A stretch of 64,000 nt of DNA from Actinomycetes bacterium (lineage in GTDB: Bacteria > Actinomycetota > Acidimicrobiia > Acidimicrobiales > Microtrichaceae), in NCBI GenBank assembly GCA_024222295.1, contig JAAEPF010000024.1, forward strand, positions 1 through 64,000, given 5' to 3'. Shown here one piece after another: positions 25,814 through 34,315 of this stretch. A program made the translations under genes and the position numbers. The notes under the pieces were generated by a model that worked only from the letters and a program-made list of their open reading frames with translations, did not search any database and was not told where the DNA came from. Numbering within the stretch: position 1 is the stretch's first letter; every line of letters starts with the position of its first letter.

Positions 25814-27298
25814 TTGGCGCAGGGCAGGGTAGTGACCATCGGGGTGGACATCGGCACCACGTCGGTGAAGGCCGCCGCAGTCGACGGCGACGGCACGGTC
25901 GTGGCCTCCACGCGCGTCGAACACCAGGTGCTCACCCCGAGCCCCGGTTTGCTGGAACACGATGCCGGCGTCGCCTGGCGCGATGGCGTGCGGGCCGCCG
26001 CCACCGAGGTGGCTGCCGCTGCCGCCGCAGCCGGTCACACGGTCGCGGGGCTCAACGTGGCCGCCATGGTGCCGTCGCTGTGCGCGGTCGACGCCGGCGG
26101 CACTCCCATCTCGCCCGGCCTGTTGTATGGCGACCGCCGAGCCGTGGTTGCGGCGATCGAGGCAGGTGATCCGCCGGGGCGCGGGCTCAGCCCCGCCGAT
26201 GACGGCGAGTTCCTTCGCATGCTGCGCTGGCTGGCCGCCGAGTACCCCGACGCCGCCGGCTACTGGCCCGCCCAGGCAGTCGCCAACGCGACCCTCTGCG
26301 GCAACGGGGCGCTCGACACCGTCACCGCGATGACGGCACTGCCGGTGTTCGACTTCGTGGGCTGGGACGAGAAGGTCTGCTCGTCGGTGGGCGTTGACCC
26401 CGCCCGGTTGCCCGCTGTGGTGCCGGGTGTGGAGGCGGCAGGGCGGATCGGCGACGACCTCGGGCCCGCCCTGGCCGGAGCGGTGGTGGGCGGCGGAATC
26501 ATCGACGCGTTCGCGGAACAGATGGTGGCCGGCGCCGACGACGACGGCGACGTACTGGTGATCGTGGGCGCCACCCTGATCACTTGGGCGGTCATCCCCG
26601 AATGGCGCGAGGCTCCCGGACTCTGGACGGTGCCGCACAGCGTGGCGGGCAAGACCCTGATCGGTGGCCCGTCCAATGCGGGCGGCATCGCGAAGAACTG
26701 GGCCGAGGCAGTCCTGTTGCCCCCCGCAGGCGACGCCGTTGATGCATCAGAGGTGCCGGTGTTCCTGCCGCACGTGCGCGGTGAGAGGGTGCCGCTGCAT
26801 GACACGCAGCGGCGCGGTGGGTTCGTCGGGCTGTCGGTTGCGCAGGGCCCCGACGCGATGTGGCGTGCGGTGTACGAGGCCTCCGGGTTCACGATCCGGC
26901 GCAACCTCGATCTGGCCGGCCTGTTGCCCGACGGTGCGCGGCGCATCGTCGCCACCGGCGGAGGATCGGCCGATCCCGCCTGGATGCAGGCTGTTGCAGA
27001 TGCGAGCGGCTTGCCGGTGCACTGCGTCGCTGAGCACAAGGGGGCCGCGATCGGCTCGGCGTACATAGCCCGCGCCGTCGCCGGACTCGAGCCCGACACC
27101 TCGGGAGCCGGGCGCTGGGCGCGCACGGGCGCCATGTACGAGCCCGACCCGGCTTGGGTCGAGTGGTGCAGCGCTCGCTACCAACTCTTCGTGGAACACA
27201 GCGGGCCACCATTCGACCCGGCCGTTCCGTCGCAGGACGCGAAAGGCGGGCCGTGGTCCGCGGTGGAGCACCGGGTCGACCGGCCGGGGGAGTCGTGA
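25814..27298 (+). CDS. FGGY-family carbohydrate kinase
   Basis: This 494-residue actin-fold kinase has the phosphate-1 loop G-V-D-I-G-T-T-S-V-K at the N-terminus, the putative catalytic Asp in V-V-G-G-G-I-I-D-A-F, and the adenosine motif V-A-T-G-G-G-S-A-D-P-A-W. The substrate is unknown; xylulokinase/glycerol-kinase-like members phosphorylate polyols. The start may be TTG 25814 (GGGGGA upstream) or GTG 25832 (AGGGCAGGG upstream), which changes the length by six residues. It heads an operon with an amidohydrolase and a fused ACAD (GTGA and ATGA overlaps), an odd setting for a sugar kinase. Confidence 0.87.
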   Translation: MAQGRVVTIGVDIGTTSVKAAAVDGDGTVVASTRVEHQVLTPSPGLLEHDAGVAWRDGVRAAATEVAAAAAAAGHTVAGLNVAAMVPSLCAVDAGGTPISPGLLYGDRRAVVAAIEAGDPPGRGLSPADDGEFLRMLRWLAAEYPDAAGYWPAQAVANATLCGNGALDTVTAMTALPVFDFVGWDEKVCSSVGVDPARLPAVVPGVEAAGRIGDDLGPALAGAVVGGGIIDAFAEQMVAGADDDGDVLVIVGATLITWAVIPEWREAPGLWTVPHSVAGKTLIGGPSNAGGIAKNWAEAVLLPPAGDAVDASEVPVFLPHVRGERVPLHDTQRRGGFVGLSVAQGPDAMWRAVYEASGFTIRRNLDLAGLLPDGARRIVATGGGSADPAWMQAVADASGLPVHCVAEHKGAAIGSAYIARAVAGLEPDTSGAGRWARTGAMYEPDPAWVEWCSARYQLFVEHSGPPFDPAVPSQDAKGGPWSAVEHRVDRPGES

Positions 27299-28452
27299 CC
27301 TCGCTCATCTCGGTGGACGACCACGTGGTCGAACCCCCACACCTGTTCGAGGGGCGGATGCCCAAACGCCTGGCCGACCGCGCTCCCTATGTGCGCGAGA
27401 CATCCAGGGGACACCAGATCTGGGTGTTCGACGGACAGAAGTACGACCAGCCTGGCCTGAACGCCGTGGCCGGGCGCTCGAAGGACTCCGAGCCGATGGA
27501 ACCGGTTCGCTTCGACCAGATCCGCCCCGGGTGCTTCGACCCGACGGAGCGCATCGCTGACATGGACCTCGGCGGAGTGACCGCGTCGGCCAACTTCCCG
27601 AGCCAGATCACGGGGTTCTGCGGTGCCGTCTACTCGGGATGCTCGGACCCCGAACTGGGCGCCGCCTGTGTGAGGGCATGGAACGACTGGATCCACGAGG
27701 AGTGGATGAGCGCCCACCCGGGCTGTTTCATCGGACTCGGGATCACATACCTCGCCGACCCGGAGGTCGGCGCGGCGGAGATCCGTCGCAATGCCGAGCG
27801 CGGGTTCACTGCGGTCAGCCTGCCCGAGCAGCCCCAGAAGCTGGGCTACCCCACACTTCATTGCGGATGGTGGGACCCGGTCGTGGAGGCCTGTGTGGAG
27901 ACGGGCACGGTCGTGTGCCTGCACGTCGGCTCCTCCGGCATCGCCGGCCCCGAGCTTCCACTTGACGGCCCGATGGTGGAGTACTCGGCCACCCTCTTTT
28001 CCAGCCTGTCACTCGCGGCGTGTGCCGACTGGCTGTGGTCGGGCTACCCGGTGCGCCACCCCGAGCTCAAGGTTGTGATGGCCGAGGGTGGCCTGGGCTG
28101 GGTGCCGATGCTCGCCGACCGTCTCGACTACATCGTCGAGACCTCGGGCCATGGCCGCAAGGCATGGATGTCGACCGAGCTCGCGCCCACCGACGTGCTG
28201 CGCCGCAACTTCTGGTTCTGCTCGCTGGACGATCCGTCGATCTGGCCCATCCGTGGCCGGATCGGGGTCGACCACATCCTGCTCGAGGTCGACTATCCAC
28301 ACGCCGACTCGCACTGGCCCGACAGCCACGAACTGCTGGCCGACCGACTGGCGGACCTTTCCGCAGACGAGGTGGAGGCAGTGATGCACCGCAACGCAGA
28401 GCAACTGTTCCGCTTCGAGTCGCGGAAGGCCCCCCGGATGGAGAACCCATGA
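27295..28452 (+). CDS. Amidohydrolase (ACMSD-like, amidohydrolase_2 family)
   Basis: This 385-residue TIM-barrel hydrolase or decarboxylase begins S-V-D-D-H-V-V-E-P-P, a D-x-H variant of the first metal motif, has L-H-V-G-S-S-G in the middle and ends with D-Y-P-H-A-D-S, whose Asp and His are typical late ligands. Family members decarboxylate or hydrolyse ring-cleavage acids, and many actinobacterial copies sit with steroid or isoprenoid genes. The GTG at 27295 overlaps the kinase TGA (GTGA) and its own TGA overlaps the next ATG, so translation is coupled across three genes. Confidence 0.88.
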   Translation: MTSLISVDDHVVEPPHLFEGRMPKRLADRAPYVRETSRGHQIWVFDGQKYDQPGLNAVAGRSKDSEPMEPVRFDQIRPGCFDPTERIADMDLGGVTASANFPSQITGFCGAVYSGCSDPELGAACVRAWNDWIHEEWMSAHPGCFIGLGITYLADPEVGAAEIRRNAERGFTAVSLPEQPQKLGYPTLHCGWWDPVVEACVETGTVVCLHVGSSGIAGPELPLDGPMVEYSATLFSSLSLAACADWLWSGYPVRHPELKVVMAEGGLGWVPMLADRLDYIVETSGHGRKAWMSTELAPTDVLRRNFWFCSLDDPSIWPIRGRIGVDHILLEVDYPHADSHWPDSHELLADRLADLSADEVEAVMHRNAEQLFRFESRKAPRMENP

Positions 28453-30599
28453 GGGCATCGGCGATCGACGACGACCTGGTCGCGCTGGCGGAGGTCGCCC
28501 ACGACTGGTTGGCGTCTGCCAGCCCCATGGATGTCGTGCGTGATCGGCTCGAGGCGCCGTCGCAGGACACGTCGTTGCCGGCGTTCTGGGACGACATGAC
28601 CGCGCTCGGCTGGGTTGGCCTTGCCGTCGGCCAGCAAGAGGGTGGCCAGGGTGCCGGTCTGGCGGGACTGGCCACGGTGGTCGAGGAATGGGGTAGGGCG
28701 GTCGCTCCCGGGCCGTTTCCGGCGACCGCACTGTGCGCAACGGTGCTCGGCATGCATGCTCCCGAGTTGCTCGCGCCGATCCTCGCAGGCGCCCCGGCAT
28801 CGGTGTTGTGCCCGCCTGCTGAAGCGGGAGCCGATCTCGACGGTGCCGTTGTGGACGGCGCCGCCGAGGCGAAGTGGCTGCTCGTGTCCGTCGGTGGGTC
28901 CGCAACCACGCTCGCATTGCTCGATTCATCCGGCTTCGACGCGGATCCAGTGCCGGGAGCCGACCCGACGCGCCGCGCCGCACGGGTGAAGCTGGATCCG
29001 GCAACCATCGCCGCAGCCCCCCGGGTCGAGGTGCCGGCCGGTCTGGTCGAGCAACTGGCCGCCGTTCTCGGGTGCGCCGAGTCGATCGGCGTGGCCAGTT
29101 GGTGCGTCGAGACCGCTGCCGACTGGGCGCGGACCCGGGTGCAGTTCGACCGACCGATCGGGCAGTTCCAGGCGGTGAAGCACCGCTGCGCGGACGCATT
29201 GTGCCGACTCGAGTTGGCCAGGGCGGCAACCGCCGACGCAGCTTCCCTGGACCCCGGGGATCCCCAGTTCCCCCTGGCCGTGGCTGCCGCGGCAGCGCTG
29301 GCACCGAGTGCGGCGTTCGAGTGCGCGAAGGACGCGATCCAGGTGCTGGGCGGGATCGGCTACACCTGGGAGCACGACGCCCACCTGTACCTGCGGCGAG
29401 CGGCTGTACTCGCCCACACGGCGCAGCCAGCCGATCGGTGGCACGACCTGATCGTTCAGCATGCCACCGCCGGCGACCGTCGTGAGCTGGCGCTCGAGTT
29501 GCCGTCCGAGGCGGAGAACGTGCGTGAACGAGTGCGGGCCGAGGTGGCCGATCTTGCCAGCGCACCCAAGGCCGAGTGGAACCTCGCCCTCGCGGATGGG
29601 GGCTGGCTGGCACCGCACTGGCCGAAGCCATGGGGCCGCGACGCCGACGCCCTCGAACAGCTCGTGACCGATGAGGAGCTGGCGGCGCACGGGGTGAAGC
29701 GCCGTCACCTCCAGGTGGCGGGCTGGGTGTTGCCCACATTGATCGCGCACGGCACCGATGCCCAGCAGGAGCAGTTCGTCGGGCCGTCGCTGCGCGGCGA
29801 GATCACCTGGTGCCAGCTCTTCAGCGAGCCGGGTGCCGGATCGGACCTTGCCGCTCTGTCGACCAGGGCCACGCGTACCGACGGCGGGTGGCTGCTCAAT
29901 GGCCAGAAGGTATGGACGACCATGGCGCGCGAGGCGCAGTACGGGCTGTGCCTGGCCCGCACCAACCCGGAAGCACCCAAGCATGACGGCATCTCGGCGC
30001 TGGTGGTTGACATGGCCGCCGACGGGATCGACATCCGTCCACTGCGCGAGCTGACCGGCTTCGCGATGTTCAACGAAGTGTTCTTCGACGACGTGTTCGT
30101 GGCCGACGACATGGTCGTCGGCGCTGTCGACGACGGCTGGCGCTGTGCGCGCACGACGCTCGAGAACGAGCGCGTGTCGATGGCGTCGGGCGCGTCCTTC
30201 GGCCCGGGTGTGCTGTCGGTGCTCGAGCTCGCGGACCGCACCGGCGCGCTGGACACGCAGCGGGGCCGTGACCTGGTCGGCTCGCTGCTGGTCGAGTCGC
30301 AGGCTCTTGCGGTGCTCGGCATGCGCACGACGCTGCGGGCGATCGGCCGGCGCGGTGCGCAAGCGGCGGTGCCCGGTCCCGAGGCGAGCGTGCGCAAACT
30401 TGTGGCGGTCGAGCACGAACAGCGCATCCAGGAAGCGGCCATGGCGCTGCTCGGGCCGCAGGCCGTGGTCGACGAGGGAGAGGGCCAGCTCTGGTTTGCA
30501 GGCTTCCTCGGCAACCGGGCGCTATCGATCGCCGGCGGGACCTCGGAGATCCAGCGCAACGTGATCGGCGAGCGCCTGCTCGGCTTGCCCCGCGACTGA
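28449..30599 (+). CDS. Fused tandem acyl-CoA dehydrogenase (FadE34-like)
   Basis: This 716-residue protein is a head-to-tail fusion of a small-type and a large-type ACAD. The N-half has R-V-Q-F-D-R-P-I-G-Q-F-Q-A-V-K-H-R and G-G-I-G-Y-T-W-E-H-D-A-H-L-Y-L-R-R near residue 305. The C-half has C-Q-L-F-S-E-P-G-A-G-S-D-L-A near 454 and A-G-G-T-S-E-I-Q-R-N-V-I-G-E-R near 695. Mycobacterial FadE34 (about 711 residues, steroid side chain) has this plan, so a similar acyl-CoA substrate is likely. ATG 28449 overlaps the amidohydrolase stop (ATGA); the longer frame upstream is a shadow. Confidence 0.92.
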   Translation: MRASAIDDDLVALAEVAHDWLASASPMDVVRDRLEAPSQDTSLPAFWDDMTALGWVGLAVGQQEGGQGAGLAGLATVVEEWGRAVAPGPFPATALCATVLGMHAPELLAPILAGAPASVLCPPAEAGADLDGAVVDGAAEAKWLLVSVGGSATTLALLDSSGFDADPVPGADPTRRAARVKLDPATIAAAPRVEVPAGLVEQLAAVLGCAESIGVASWCVETAADWARTRVQFDRPIGQFQAVKHRCADALCRLELARAATADAASLDPGDPQFPLAVAAAAALAPSAAFECAKDAIQVLGGIGYTWEHDAHLYLRRAAVLAHTAQPADRWHDLIVQHATAGDRRELALELPSEAENVRERVRAEVADLASAPKAEWNLALADGGWLAPHWPKPWGRDADALEQLVTDEELAAHGVKRRHLQVAGWVLPTLIAHGTDAQQEQFVGPSLRGEITWCQLFSEPGAGSDLAALSTRATRTDGGWLLNGQKVWTTMAREAQYGLCLARTNPEAPKHDGISALVVDMAADGIDIRPLRELTGFAMFNEVFFDDVFVADDMVVGAVDDGWRCARTTLENERVSMASGASFGPGVLSVLELADRTGALDTQRGRDLVGSLLVESQALAVLGMRTTLRAIGRRGAQAAVPGPEASVRKLVAVEHEQRIQEAAMALLGPQAVVDEGEGQLWFAGFLGNRALSIAGGTSEIQRNVIGERLLGLPRD

Positions 30600-30623
30600 C
30601 GCGCTGTGCCGCGGGTGCTTGGA

Positions 30624-31550
30624 TCAGTCCGGGACCGGGAGGTCGTTCTCGGCCTGGGAGGGCTTGTCGACGATCCATTCCGGGCGGGGACGCTTGAGGT
30701 CCCACACGATGCCGAGCTTCTCGAGACCGCACAGGATCCAGTAGCTGAAGTCGACTTCCCACCAGCGCAGGCCCTGGCGGGCGAGGTGTGCGTAGCGGTG
30801 GTGGTTGTTGTGCCAGCCCTCACCCATGGTGATGACCGCGAGGGCGAAGTTGTTGCGCGACGTGTCGGTCGTGTCGAACCGCCGGCTGCCGAACACGTGG
30901 GCCAACGAGTTGATCAGGAACGTCGAGTGCCACAGCAGCACCGTGGATCCGAAGAACCCGAAGAAGAGACCGGGCAGCCCGCCGATGAGGAAGCAGGCGA
31001 CTCCGAGCGCCCAGGGCGCCACGAAGTCGTAACGGTCGAGGAACTTCACCTCGGGCACGTCGTCGTACTCCTTCATCGTGCCTTCGGGTTGGTCCGCAGT
31101 GTCGTCGCCGAGGATCCACCCGACGTGGCTCCACCAGAAGCCCTTCTTCGGGGTGTGCGGGTCGATGGGCGTGTCCGAGTACCGGTGGTGGATGCGGTGG
31201 TGGCCGGCCCACCAGAGCGGGCCCTTCTGGGCGGCCGCGGACCCACCGAAGGCAAGGATGAACTGGAACACCCGACTCGTCTTGTAGGCGCGGTGCGAGA
31301 AGTAGCGGTGGTAGCCGGCGGTGATGAAGAACATCCGGCCCCAGTAGCAGGCGATGAAGATCCACACGGCGGTCCACGTGACGCCGGTGAAGACGGCGAC
31401 GAACGGAAGCAGGTGCACGAGGAAGAAAGGGATCGACGTCCTCATGTTGATCTTGCCGTGCGAGAAGTCTGCACCTGCGTCTTCGATCGACTGGACGTCG
31501 TGGGCTTCGGCTGTGAGGGAGATGGCGCACCTACCGGGGCGTCCGCCCAT
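30624..31550 (-). CDS. Acyl-CoA/acyl-lipid delta-9 desaturase
   Basis: This 308-residue membrane di-iron desaturase has the three His boxes H-R-Y-F-S-H, H-H-R-I-H-H and H-N-N-H-H, with hydrophobic pairs before box 1 and between boxes 2 and 3. It introduces a cis double bond into saturated acyl chains with O2 and an electron donor, and controls membrane fluidity. It resembles actinobacterial DesA3/OLE1 types but without a cytochrome b5 domain. An inner Met at residue 36 could be an alternative start. It converges on the fused ACAD gene and is divergent from the NirK operon. Confidence 0.93.
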   Translation of the reverse strand: MGGRPGRCAISLTAEAHDVQSIEDAGADFSHGKINMRTSIPFFLVHLLPFVAVFTGVTWTAVWIFIACYWGRMFFITAGYHRYFSHRAYKTSRVFQFILAFGGSAAAQKGPLWWAGHHRIHHRYSDTPIDPHTPKKGFWWSHVGWILGDDTADQPEGTMKEYDDVPEVKFLDRYDFVAPWALGVACFLIGGLPGLFFGFFGSTVLLWHSTFLINSLAHVFGSRRFDTTDTSRNNFALAVITMGEGWHNNHHRYAHLARQGLRWWEVDFSYWILCGLEKLGIVWDLKRPRPEWIVDKPSQAENDLPVPD

Positions 31551-31848
31551 CGGCGGTGCCCTTAGTCGTTAGCGGGTCGGGTCATTCCGAGTCCGTATTC
31601 AGAGCCCGGCCCGGGTCACCGGCGGTGCGGTGCCGTTGCGGATTCGTAACAACTGTAACTGTCAGCAACGGTGAACGGCCAACTCTGCGCGCGATCGTCT
31701 GTGCACCTTGACAAGTACTACAGCTGAGAGCATTATGGGAAATAACTAGGCTCCAAACCCGAAATAATATGTGGGGTTCCACCCAGCACATGGATTCGGT
31801 CCCCTCGACCCGGACGGGCGGGAGGGCCGGCTGAACCAGGAGGTCCTG
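31551..31848 (+). promoter_or_regulatory. Long AT-richer intergenic control region of the NirK operon
   Basis: This 298-bp gap holds a consensus promoter (separate entry), a direct repeat GTAAC-aact-GTAAC at 31646-31659, and GAAATAA at 31739 and 31761 (22 bp apart). AGGAGGT at about 31839 fixes the NirK start at 31849. The base composition is clearly lower in GC than its surroundings. I recognise no named binding site. Confidence 0.55.
31708..31736 (+). promoter_or_regulatory. Sigma-70-type promoter for the NirK operon
   Basis: TTGACA (31708-31713), a 17-bp spacer and CATTAT (31731-31736) are near-consensus, rare in this GC-rich window. The predicted start of transcription is about 100 nt upstream of the NirK ATG, leaving a leader of some length. 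Confidence 0.7.
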
Positions 31849-33258
31849 ATGGCAGGCAATGGTGGTTCCCAGCGAGCAGTGGACGGGGGCGTGTTCGCCT
31901 GGTTCGCCGCGGCGGCCGTACTGGCCACCCTGGCGCTGATAGTCGGCGTGATCGCGCTGTTCACTCCGCCCGGTGGCGGCAGCTCCGGGACCGACGTCGC
32001 CCCCGAGGGTGGTGGCGTGGAGACTGTCCAGGTGGAGCTCGGCGAGATGTACGTCGAGCCTGCGTCGATCGATGTGCCGGCCGGCACCGAGCTCATCCTC
32101 GAGGTGACCAACGCCGGCGAGATGCCCCACGACCTGATGGTCGACGGCGGTGCCGGCACGAAGATGCTCGAGCCCGGCGAGAGCGAGACCCTCGAGGTGG
32201 GGGTTGTGAATGAGTCGGTGGTCGCATGGTGCACCGTCGCCGGTCACCGCGAGGCCGGAATGGAGATGGACATCGTTGTCACCGGTTCGTCGAGCTCCGG
32301 CGACGACGGTGGGTCCGACATGGCCGATCACTCGACCTCCTCATCTGGGGCGGAGTTCGCCGAGATCGACCCCAACGCCGAACCCGAGCAAGGCTGGGAA
32401 CCCCGCGACCCGACGCTGCCCCCGGCGCCCGACGACACGGTCCACGAGGTCACCTGGCCGATGACCCACCTGGTGATGGACGTCGCCCCAGGTGTCAGCC
32501 AGGAGCTCTGGACATTCGATGACCAGGTGCCCGGCCCGACCCTGCGCGGCAAGGTCGGCGACATCTTCAGGGTCACGATCGTCAACGACACACCGATGGA
32601 CCACTCGGTCGACTTCCACGCATCGAAGGTCGCCTGGAACGACGAGATGCGCAGTATCGGACCGGGTGAGGAACTCGTCTACGAGTTCGAGGCCAAGCAC
32701 GCAGGGATCTGGATGTACCACTGCGGAACGGCACCGACACTGCACCACATCGGCAACGGCATGTACGGCGCGGTCGTGATCGACCCGCCCGACCTGGCCC
32801 CGGTCGACCACGAGTTCATCATGGTGCAGTCCGAGTTCTATCTCGGCCCCGAAGGTGAGCCCGGTGACCTCGGCAAGATGCAGCGTGACGAATGGGATGC
32901 AGTCGTGTTCAACGGCTACTTCCAGCATTACAAGTTCGCCCCGATCCGTGTGGAGACAGGCGAGCGCATCCGGGTCTGGGTGCTGGACGACGGCCCCAAC
33001 GAGAACTCGGCATTCCACATTGTCGGCACCATCTTCGACACCGTCTACAAGGAAGGCGCCTACCTGCTGCGCCCCGATGCGGCGTTCGGCGGCAGCCAGG
33101 CACTCGACCTGCAGCCCGCCCAGGGCGGCTTCGTGGAGTTCAGCTTCGACGAGGACGGTCTCTACCCGATGGTGACCCACAAGTTCTCCAACGTCGGCAA
33201 GGGGGCCCTCGGGCTCTTCCAGTCCGGAGAAGTGGAGACCGTGGCGGCGCAGGAGTAG
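31849..33258 (+). CDS. nirK: Cupredoxin-fused copper nitrite reductase (NirK-like)
   Basis: This 469-residue exported protein has a membrane anchor at 16-38 and a cupredoxin domain (about 58-145) with its own type-1 copper set His94, Cys128, His133, Met138. A two-domain NirK core follows (about 195-460). Core type-1 ligands are His252, Cys292, His299 or His300, and Met305. Type-2 ligands are His257, His291 and His444. The catalytic pair Asp255 and His390 of nitrite reductases is present. It should reduce nitrite to NO outside the membrane, the extra cupredoxin feeding electrons. A multicopper oxidase activity is the alternative. ATG 31849 is fixed by AGGAGGT. The regulator follows 30 bp later. 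Confidence 0.85.
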   Translation: MAGNGGSQRAVDGGVFAWFAAAAVLATLALIVGVIALFTPPGGGSSGTDVAPEGGGVETVQVELGEMYVEPASIDVPAGTELILEVTNAGEMPHDLMVDGGAGTKMLEPGESETLEVGVVNESVVAWCTVAGHREAGMEMDIVVTGSSSSGDDGGSDMADHSTSSSGAEFAEIDPNAEPEQGWEPRDPTLPPAPDDTVHEVTWPMTHLVMDVAPGVSQELWTFDDQVPGPTLRGKVGDIFRVTIVNDTPMDHSVDFHASKVAWNDEMRSIGPGEELVYEFEAKHAGIWMYHCGTAPTLHHIGNGMYGAVVIDPPDLAPVDHEFIMVQSEFYLGPEGEPGDLGKMQRDEWDAVVFNGYFQHYKFAPIRVETGERIRVWVLDDGPNENSAFHIVGTIFDTVYKEGAYLLRPDAAFGGSQALDLQPAQGGFVEFSFDEDGLYPMVTHKFSNVGKGALGLFQSGEVETVAAQE

Positions 33259-33288
33259 GGCAGGGACGCCCGCCGAGGTACTGAAGCG

Positions 33289-34020
33289 ATGGCCGACGAC
33301 CTGCAGCGACCGGATGGTCCCTCGGGTCGTCGGCTCGCGGAAGCCGAGGCCCTGGCCGACCCGACCAGGCTGCGCCTGCTGGAGGAGATCGAGGCCGCTG
33401 AGGAGCCGCTCGACGTGGCGTACCTCACCGAGAGTGCACGCGTTCACCACACGGTCGTGCGCCAGCACCTGGCGCGCTTGTGCGATGCCGGCCTCGTCGA
33501 GGAGCGGACCGCGAAGCCCGTCGGGCGGGGCCGGCCGAAGCTGCTCTACAGCCCGGCACCGGGGCCGCGGCGGCGCAGCGAGCAAGCCGCGCACTACCGA
33601 CGCCTGGCACTCCTGTTGGCCGAAGCGATCGGCAAGGACCTCGACCCGGCGGAGGCCGGCCGCCGCGCGGGTGTGGCCGCTGCGGTGGAGGCGGTCCTTG
33701 GCGACGAGGGGGGATCAGTCGATGCACTCGAGTTGCTCCGCCGCGAATCCGAGCGCATGGGCTTCGAGCCCGAAGTGGACCCACGCGGGGACCAGCAGGT
33801 CGACATCGTGCTGACCCATTGCCCCTTCGGGGATGTGGCAGCAGAAGAACCCGAGACGATCTGCGCCCTGCACGCCGGAATCGCCCGGGGGGTGGCGGAG
33901 GCCACCGAGGAACTGTCGTTCGACGGTATAACGGTCGTGGACCCGGTGAACGCGGGATGCCGACTGCACCTGACGGTGCTCGATCCGACGCCGGTGGACC
34001 TTCCGCGCCGCCGGGACTGA
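33289..34020 (+). CDS. SufR-like winged-helix regulator with C-terminal Cys cluster
   Basis: In this 243-residue regulator, residues 17-90 are an ArsR/GntR-like winged helix (A-D-P-T-R-L-R-L-L-E-E-I, then H-H-T-V-V-R-Q-H-L-A-R-L). The C-terminal domain has T-H-C-P-F-G-D at Cys178, E-T-I-C-A-L-H at Cys192 and N-A-G-C-R-L at Cys224, the arrangement seen in SufR-family proteins, which hold an Fe-S cluster. Such clusters react with NO, so a product-sensing role for the nitrite reductase is plausible but not shown. It lies 30 bp downstream of nirK on the same strand, probably co-transcribed. Confidence 0.83.
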   Translation: MADDLQRPDGPSGRRLAEAEALADPTRLRLLEEIEAAEEPLDVAYLTESARVHHTVVRQHLARLCDAGLVEERTAKPVGRGRPKLLYSPAPGPRRRSEQAAHYRRLALLLAEAIGKDLDPAEAGRRAGVAAAVEAVLGDEGGSVDALELLRRESERMGFEPEVDPRGDQQVDIVLTHCPFGDVAAEEPETICALHAGIARGVAEATEELSFDGITVVDPVNAGCRLHLTVLDPTPVDLPRRRD

Positions 34021-34315
34021 TCACCGCCCGCGCCCGGAGCTGATCACTGCGCACCGCCGGCGTGGGGCCGCGGTGTGGTCGGTCCGCTGAATGCGCTCCG
34101 GTCCTCACGACCGTGCCGACGTGCTAACGGCAGGCAGCATGAGAAATCCCACCGCCTAACCCAGATTTGTGCATTCAGTCACATGTTCGTGTCGATTGTT
34201 ACGAACCAGCCTCGGTTTCTGTAATACTGTGTCGCAGTCGTGACAGAGGCGATGTCACGCACCCCCTCAGAAGACGCGGCCGACAGGCCGCGCATACCAA
34301 CGAAGGAGAGCAACG
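34021..34315 (+). promoter_or_regulatory. Intergenic control region of the Rpf-like gene
   Basis: This 295-bp gap holds TAATAC at 34222-34227 as a good -10, with TTACGA 17 bp upstream as a weak -35. An inverted repeat GTGACA-N7-TGTCAC (34240-34258) lies just after the likely transcription start and could be an operator or a leader hairpin; its spacing (TGAC-N9-GTCA) differs from the acyl-CoA operators. AAGGAGAG precedes the ATG at 34316. The c-di-AMP riboswitch common before such genes is not apparent. Confidence 0.5.

Noticed and set aside
28009-29739. A 576-codon minus-strand frame over the amidohydrolase and fused ACAD
   Set aside because: Arg/Pro-rich shadow; the plus strand encodes well-conserved enzymes.
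34021-34315. c-di-AMP (ydaO-type) riboswitch before the Rpf-like gene
   Set aside because: The gene class often carries one, but I could not find the conserved core segments.
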